From an uncultured Eubacteriales bacterium (GTDB lineage Bacteria; Bacillota; Clostridia; Oscillospirales; CAG-382), in assembly GCA_934502885.1 (NCBI GenBank), contig CAKSUT010000002.1:186001-250000 (forward strand): a stretch of 64,000 bases of DNA, read 5' to 3'. Shown one piece after another: positions 61,382 through 64,000 of the stretch (position 1 is its first letter; every line of letters starts with the position of its first letter). Below the pieces are notes generated by a model. It was not told where the DNA came from, made no database searches, and worked only from the letters and a program-made list of their open reading frames with translations. The position numbers and the translations under genes are program-made.

Positions 61382-62347
61382 TCAGTCCTTGAAAAACGCC
61401 GTCATGTCGGTGTTGTCTCCTGCGTCTCCGTCATTTCCCGACAGTGCCGCAGACGCTTCGTCGAAGTCGTCGAGAGACGCGCCGCGACGCTCCGTAAAAG
61501 GCACTGCGTTCTTATCGGGCGCGGCGTTTCTGTTCGCCTCGGCAAGCTTCACGTCGTCAAGAGTTTTGAAACCGCTTGACTCCCAGTTTTCGAGTATTTT
61601 CGACATATAGTCAACCGACGGCTTAGATGTCTTCGCAACAGTGCGTTCATACGCTTCCTTTATAAGCTCGCGGCTCGTCTTTCCTCCGACAAGCCATCTC
61701 TCGACAAACGCCTTCTCTTTCTTTATGAGAGCGCGTCCGCCCGCACCGGTGAGCGTTCTGAAGAAAGTCTCTCCGCTGTCGTATTCCGTCTTTTTTCTGA
61801 TGTACTCATCGAGAAGCGAGTCGTCCGTCACGCCCTCGTCGTATATCGATATTGCCGACTTCGCGATATAGCGTATTCCGCGCTTGCCTCTTTCGGCAAA
61901 ATAGTTGACAAGCGTCATAACCATTGACGGCGTAAGTCCGACCGAATCCACAAGGTAAACGATATCCCCCGTTTCGGCAGGACTCAGAATCCTTTCGGTG
62001 CGCTTTGAGCAATAGTGAAGAAGCGACGCTATCTCCTTGTTTTCGTCGATGTGCCGCGCAAGCTCCGAAGAGGTATATGACGGCACTCCCCTCTCGCTCT
62101 TCGCTGAGGGGAGAATGTGCGGTTCGCCGCCGCTCTTCGCGCCGTCGTTCGTGTTGTTTGCGCGAAGCACTCCGGCGCCCTTCCAGAAAGCTATCGCGCT
62201 TACGGCGGTGCTTCTGTCGATACAGAGTTTTTCGGCGATTTTCCCTTCATCCTCCATGCCTGCCGCGACACAGCCGAGGACGGCGAGATACTCGTTGTCC
62301 TCAACTCTGTCTATGACCGACACTTCGGGATTAAGCTTATACTTCAT
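61382..62347 (-). CDS. DnaD-domain protein
   Basis: A 321-residue protein with an N-terminal winged-helix-like region (about 1-60, with IAEKLCIDRSTAVSAIAFWK) and two DnaD/DnaB_2-type domains. The second has the family YxxxIxxxW pattern (YMSKILENWESSGFKTLDDV). DnaD helps load the replicative helicase during primosome assembly. The helicase loader usually follows; here an SbcC/YhaN-like ATPase follows instead, 43 bases on. The C-terminus is acidic. GAAGGTG is a modest ribosome binding site. Confidence 0.85.
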   Translation of the reverse strand: MKYKLNPEVSVIDRVEDNEYLAVLGCVAAGMEDEGKIAEKLCIDRSTAVSAIAFWKGAGVLRANNTNDGAKSGGEPHILPSAKSERGVPSYTSSELARHIDENKEIASLLHYCSKRTERILSPAETGDIVYLVDSVGLTPSMVMTLVNYFAERGKRGIRYIAKSAISIYDEGVTDDSLLDEYIRKKTEYDSGETFFRTLTGAGGRALIKKEKAFVERWLVGGKTSRELIKEAYERTVAKTSKPSVDYMSKILENWESSGFKTLDDVKLAEANRNAAPDKNAVPFTERRGASLDDFDEASAALSGNDGDAGDNTDMTAFFKD

Positions 62348-62379
62348 ACTTTTTCACCTTCGGTATTGCCGCACGGCAC

Positions 62380-64000
62380 TCAGACGTTGAGTATAACCGG
62401 CAGTATCATGGGCTTTCTCTTGGTTCTTGAATAGATATACGATGAAAGCTCGTCCTTGACCTTCGTCTTTATGGCGTTCCAGTCGTTCATGCCGCTGTCG
62501 AAGCACTGATTGAGTACCTCTTCGGCAAGCTCCTTCACGCTGTCCATAAGCTCCTCCGCTTCGCGGACGTATACAAAGCCTCTCGACACGATATCGGGTC
62601 CCGAAACAAGGAAGCCTTCGTCGAAGTTCGCCGCCGCAACGACGACTATGAGTCCGTCCTGCGAGAGATGACGTCTGTCGCGAAGAACGATGTTTCCGAC
62701 GTCGCCGACTCCGAAGCCGTCAACAAGCACCTTGCCGGACGGCACGCTTCCGTTTATCTCCATGGAGTCGGGAGTAAGCTCAATGACGTTTCCTATTTCG
62801 GCGATAAGCATATTCTCTTTCGGCATACCGACCTCTTCGGCAAGCTCGGTGTGCTTTTTGAGGTGTCTGAACTCACCGTGCATCGGCACGAAAAATTTCG
62901 GCTTTGTGAGAACGTGCATCATCTTAAGCTCCTCGGCGCATCCGTGTCCCGACACGTGAACCTCGGCGTCGGAATTGTTGAGTACGGTGACGCCTTTTTT
63001 GAGAAGCTCATTTGTTATCTTTATTATGAGTTTTTCGTTTCCGGGAATTGGGGACGCCGAAATAACGACGAGGTCGTTCGGCGTGAGCTGAACCTTGTCA
63101 TGCTCCGCATACGCCATGCGGTAAAGCGCGCTCATGGGTTCTCCCTGGCTTCCGGTGGTTACTATGGTAAGTTCCTCCGGCTTATATCGCTTTATATCGG
63201 CGATATCGATAAGAGTTCCTGCGGGAATGCTCATGTAGCCGAGTTCGTTTGCCGCAGTCAGCACGTTGAGCATACTTCTTCCGGTTACGGCAACCTTGCG
63301 TCCGTATTTGTGCGAATAGTCGATTATCTGCTGTACGCGGTGTACATTCGACGAAAACGTCGCGACGATTATTCTTTTGTCGCATCCTCTGAAGATGCCG
63401 TCAAGGGACTTGCCGACGTGTCTTTCCGACATTGTGTAGCCGGGTCTTTCGGCGTTGGTGGATTCGCAGAAAAGCGCAAGCACACCCTCTTTTCCGAGTT
63501 CGCCGAAGCGCGCAAAATCGAAAGGCTCACCCTGTATCGGCGTGAGATCTATTTTGAAGTCGCCGGAGAAAAGCACAAGTCCGACCGGCGTCGTTATCGC
63601 TATCGAAGAAGAATCGGCAATCGAATGGTTTACACGTATAAACTCTATCGTGAAGACCCCGACCTTGATTCTGTCTCCGTGCTTTACCTTGCGCAGAGAC
63701 GTTGTCTTTTCAAGTCCGTGTTCTATGAGCTTGTTGTTGAGAATACCGAGGGAAAGAGGCGTTCCGTACACGGGAACGTTGAGTGCGCGAAGCACATACG
63801 GAAGCGCTCCTATATGATCCTCGTGACCGTGGGTTAAAAATATTCCCCTTACCTTGTCTTCGTTCTTTTCAAGGTAAGTTATATCCGGAATGACAAGGTC
63901 AACTCCGAGCATATCGTCGTCGGGAAAGCCGAGTCCGCAGTCGATAACTATTATGTCGTCCTCGTATTCGACGGCGGTCATGTTCTTTCCTATTTCGCCG
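62380..64000 (-). CDS. rnj: Ribonuclease J (5' end outside window)
   Basis: An RNase J-type 5'-3' exo/endoribonuclease that matures and degrades RNA. The frame stays open to base 64000, reading GEIGKNMTA before the ATG at 63981, which is the normal N-terminal GGLGEIGKNM region, so the true start is a few codons beyond the window. It has the beta-lactamase metal motif FLTHGHEDHIG, the beta-CASP region (FSSNVHRVQQIIDYS, TTGSQGEPMSAL) and the C-terminal dimerisation domain. It ends 32 bases before the DnaD-domain gene. About 540 residues are present of a usual 555. Confidence 0.95.
   Translation of the reverse strand, partial: GEIGKNMTAVEYEDDIIVIDCGLGFPDDDMLGVDLVIPDITYLEKNEDKVRGIFLTHGHEDHIGALPYVLRALNVPVYGTPLSLGILNNKLIEHGLEKTTSLRKVKHGDRIKVGVFTIEFIRVNHSIADSSSIAITTPVGLVLFSGDFKIDLTPIQGEPFDFARFGELGKEGVLALFCESTNAERPGYTMSERHVGKSLDGIFRGCDKRIIVATFSSNVHRVQQIIDYSHKYGRKVAVTGRSMLNVLTAANELGYMSIPAGTLIDIADIKRYKPEELTIVTTGSQGEPMSALYRMAYAEHDKVQLTPNDLVVISASPIPGNEKLIIKITNELLKKGVTVLNNSDAEVHVSGHGCAEELKMMHVLTKPKFFVPMHGEFRHLKKHTELAEEVGMPKENMLIAEIGNVIELTPDSMEINGSVPSGKVLVDGFGVGDVGNIVLRDRRHLSQDGLIVVVAAANFDEGFLVSGPDIVSRGFVYVREAEELMDSVKELAEEVLNQCFDSGMNDWNAIKTKVKDELSSYIYSRTKRKPMILPVILNV

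Overview
The window looks like chromosomal DNA of a Gram-positive, anaerobic, polysaccharide-degrading member of the Clostridia, probably an uncultured gut or rumen relative of the Ruminococcaceae/Oscillospiraceae. The evidence is the tail of an [FeFe]-hydrogenase, sporulation-family genes (yqfC, yqfD, ylbJ), RNase J, AddAB, DnaD, MutS2, strong AGGAGG-type ribosome binding sites, and two very large secreted proteins that end in dockerin-like Ca-binding modules. I saw no phage, insertion sequence, CRISPR array, tRNA or rRNA.

Layout. 1-176: end of a hydrogenase gene and its terminator. 245-11800 (minus strand): a YgjP-like metalloprotein, then, read in transcription order from the right, yqfC, yqfD, phoH, a ybeY-era fusion, recO, mutS2, rhaB, a lipoprotein and rhaA. 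11921-13078 (plus): ylbJ, behind a sigma-E-like promoter that overlaps one facing yqfC. 13214-17137 (minus): a Gfo/Idh oxidoreductase, and a TIM-barrel protein, ECF S-component and MgtE set. 17481-20368 (plus): a two-component system. 20459-22382 (minus): a CrtO-like membrane protein and AraC regulator, then a Dabb protein, with related palindromes around them.

22688-45533 is all plus strand. It opens with a 2093-residue GH3 enzyme with reversed domain order, five carbohydrate-binding-like modules and a dockerin. A decayed or small ORF with a consensus promoter follows, then nagA and a long collinear run: membrane protein, metG, tatD, fabG-like, a small ORF, lrp, aminotransferase, ispE, a small secreted protein behind a ribosome-binding-site hairpin, addB and addA.

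45625-54315 (minus) holds a 2259-residue secreted protein (duplicated beta-helix, cohesin-like segment, dockerin) and a GH31 glycosidase. The GH31 gene shares an overlapping divergent promoter pair with an AraC regulator (54436-55212, plus). 55230-64000 (minus) carries an SGNH hydrolase, gap, class II aldolase, upp behind a 34-codon ORF with its own promoter, an SbcC/YhaN-like ATPase, a DnaD-domain protein and RNase J, which runs off the right edge.

Functionally, the secreted GH3 and beta-helix proteins, GH31, NagA, RhaA/RhaB, Gap and aldolase suggest capture and fermentation of plant or mucin glycans. Both dockerins share a split first Ca loop and the same preceding sandwich module, so they may dock to the same scaffold, which is not in this window. 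The most unusual items are the reversed GH3, the cohesin-like plus dockerin beta-helix protein, the ybeY-era fusion, the hairpin-controlled small secreted protein at 38158-38477 and the 34-codon ORF ahead of upp.
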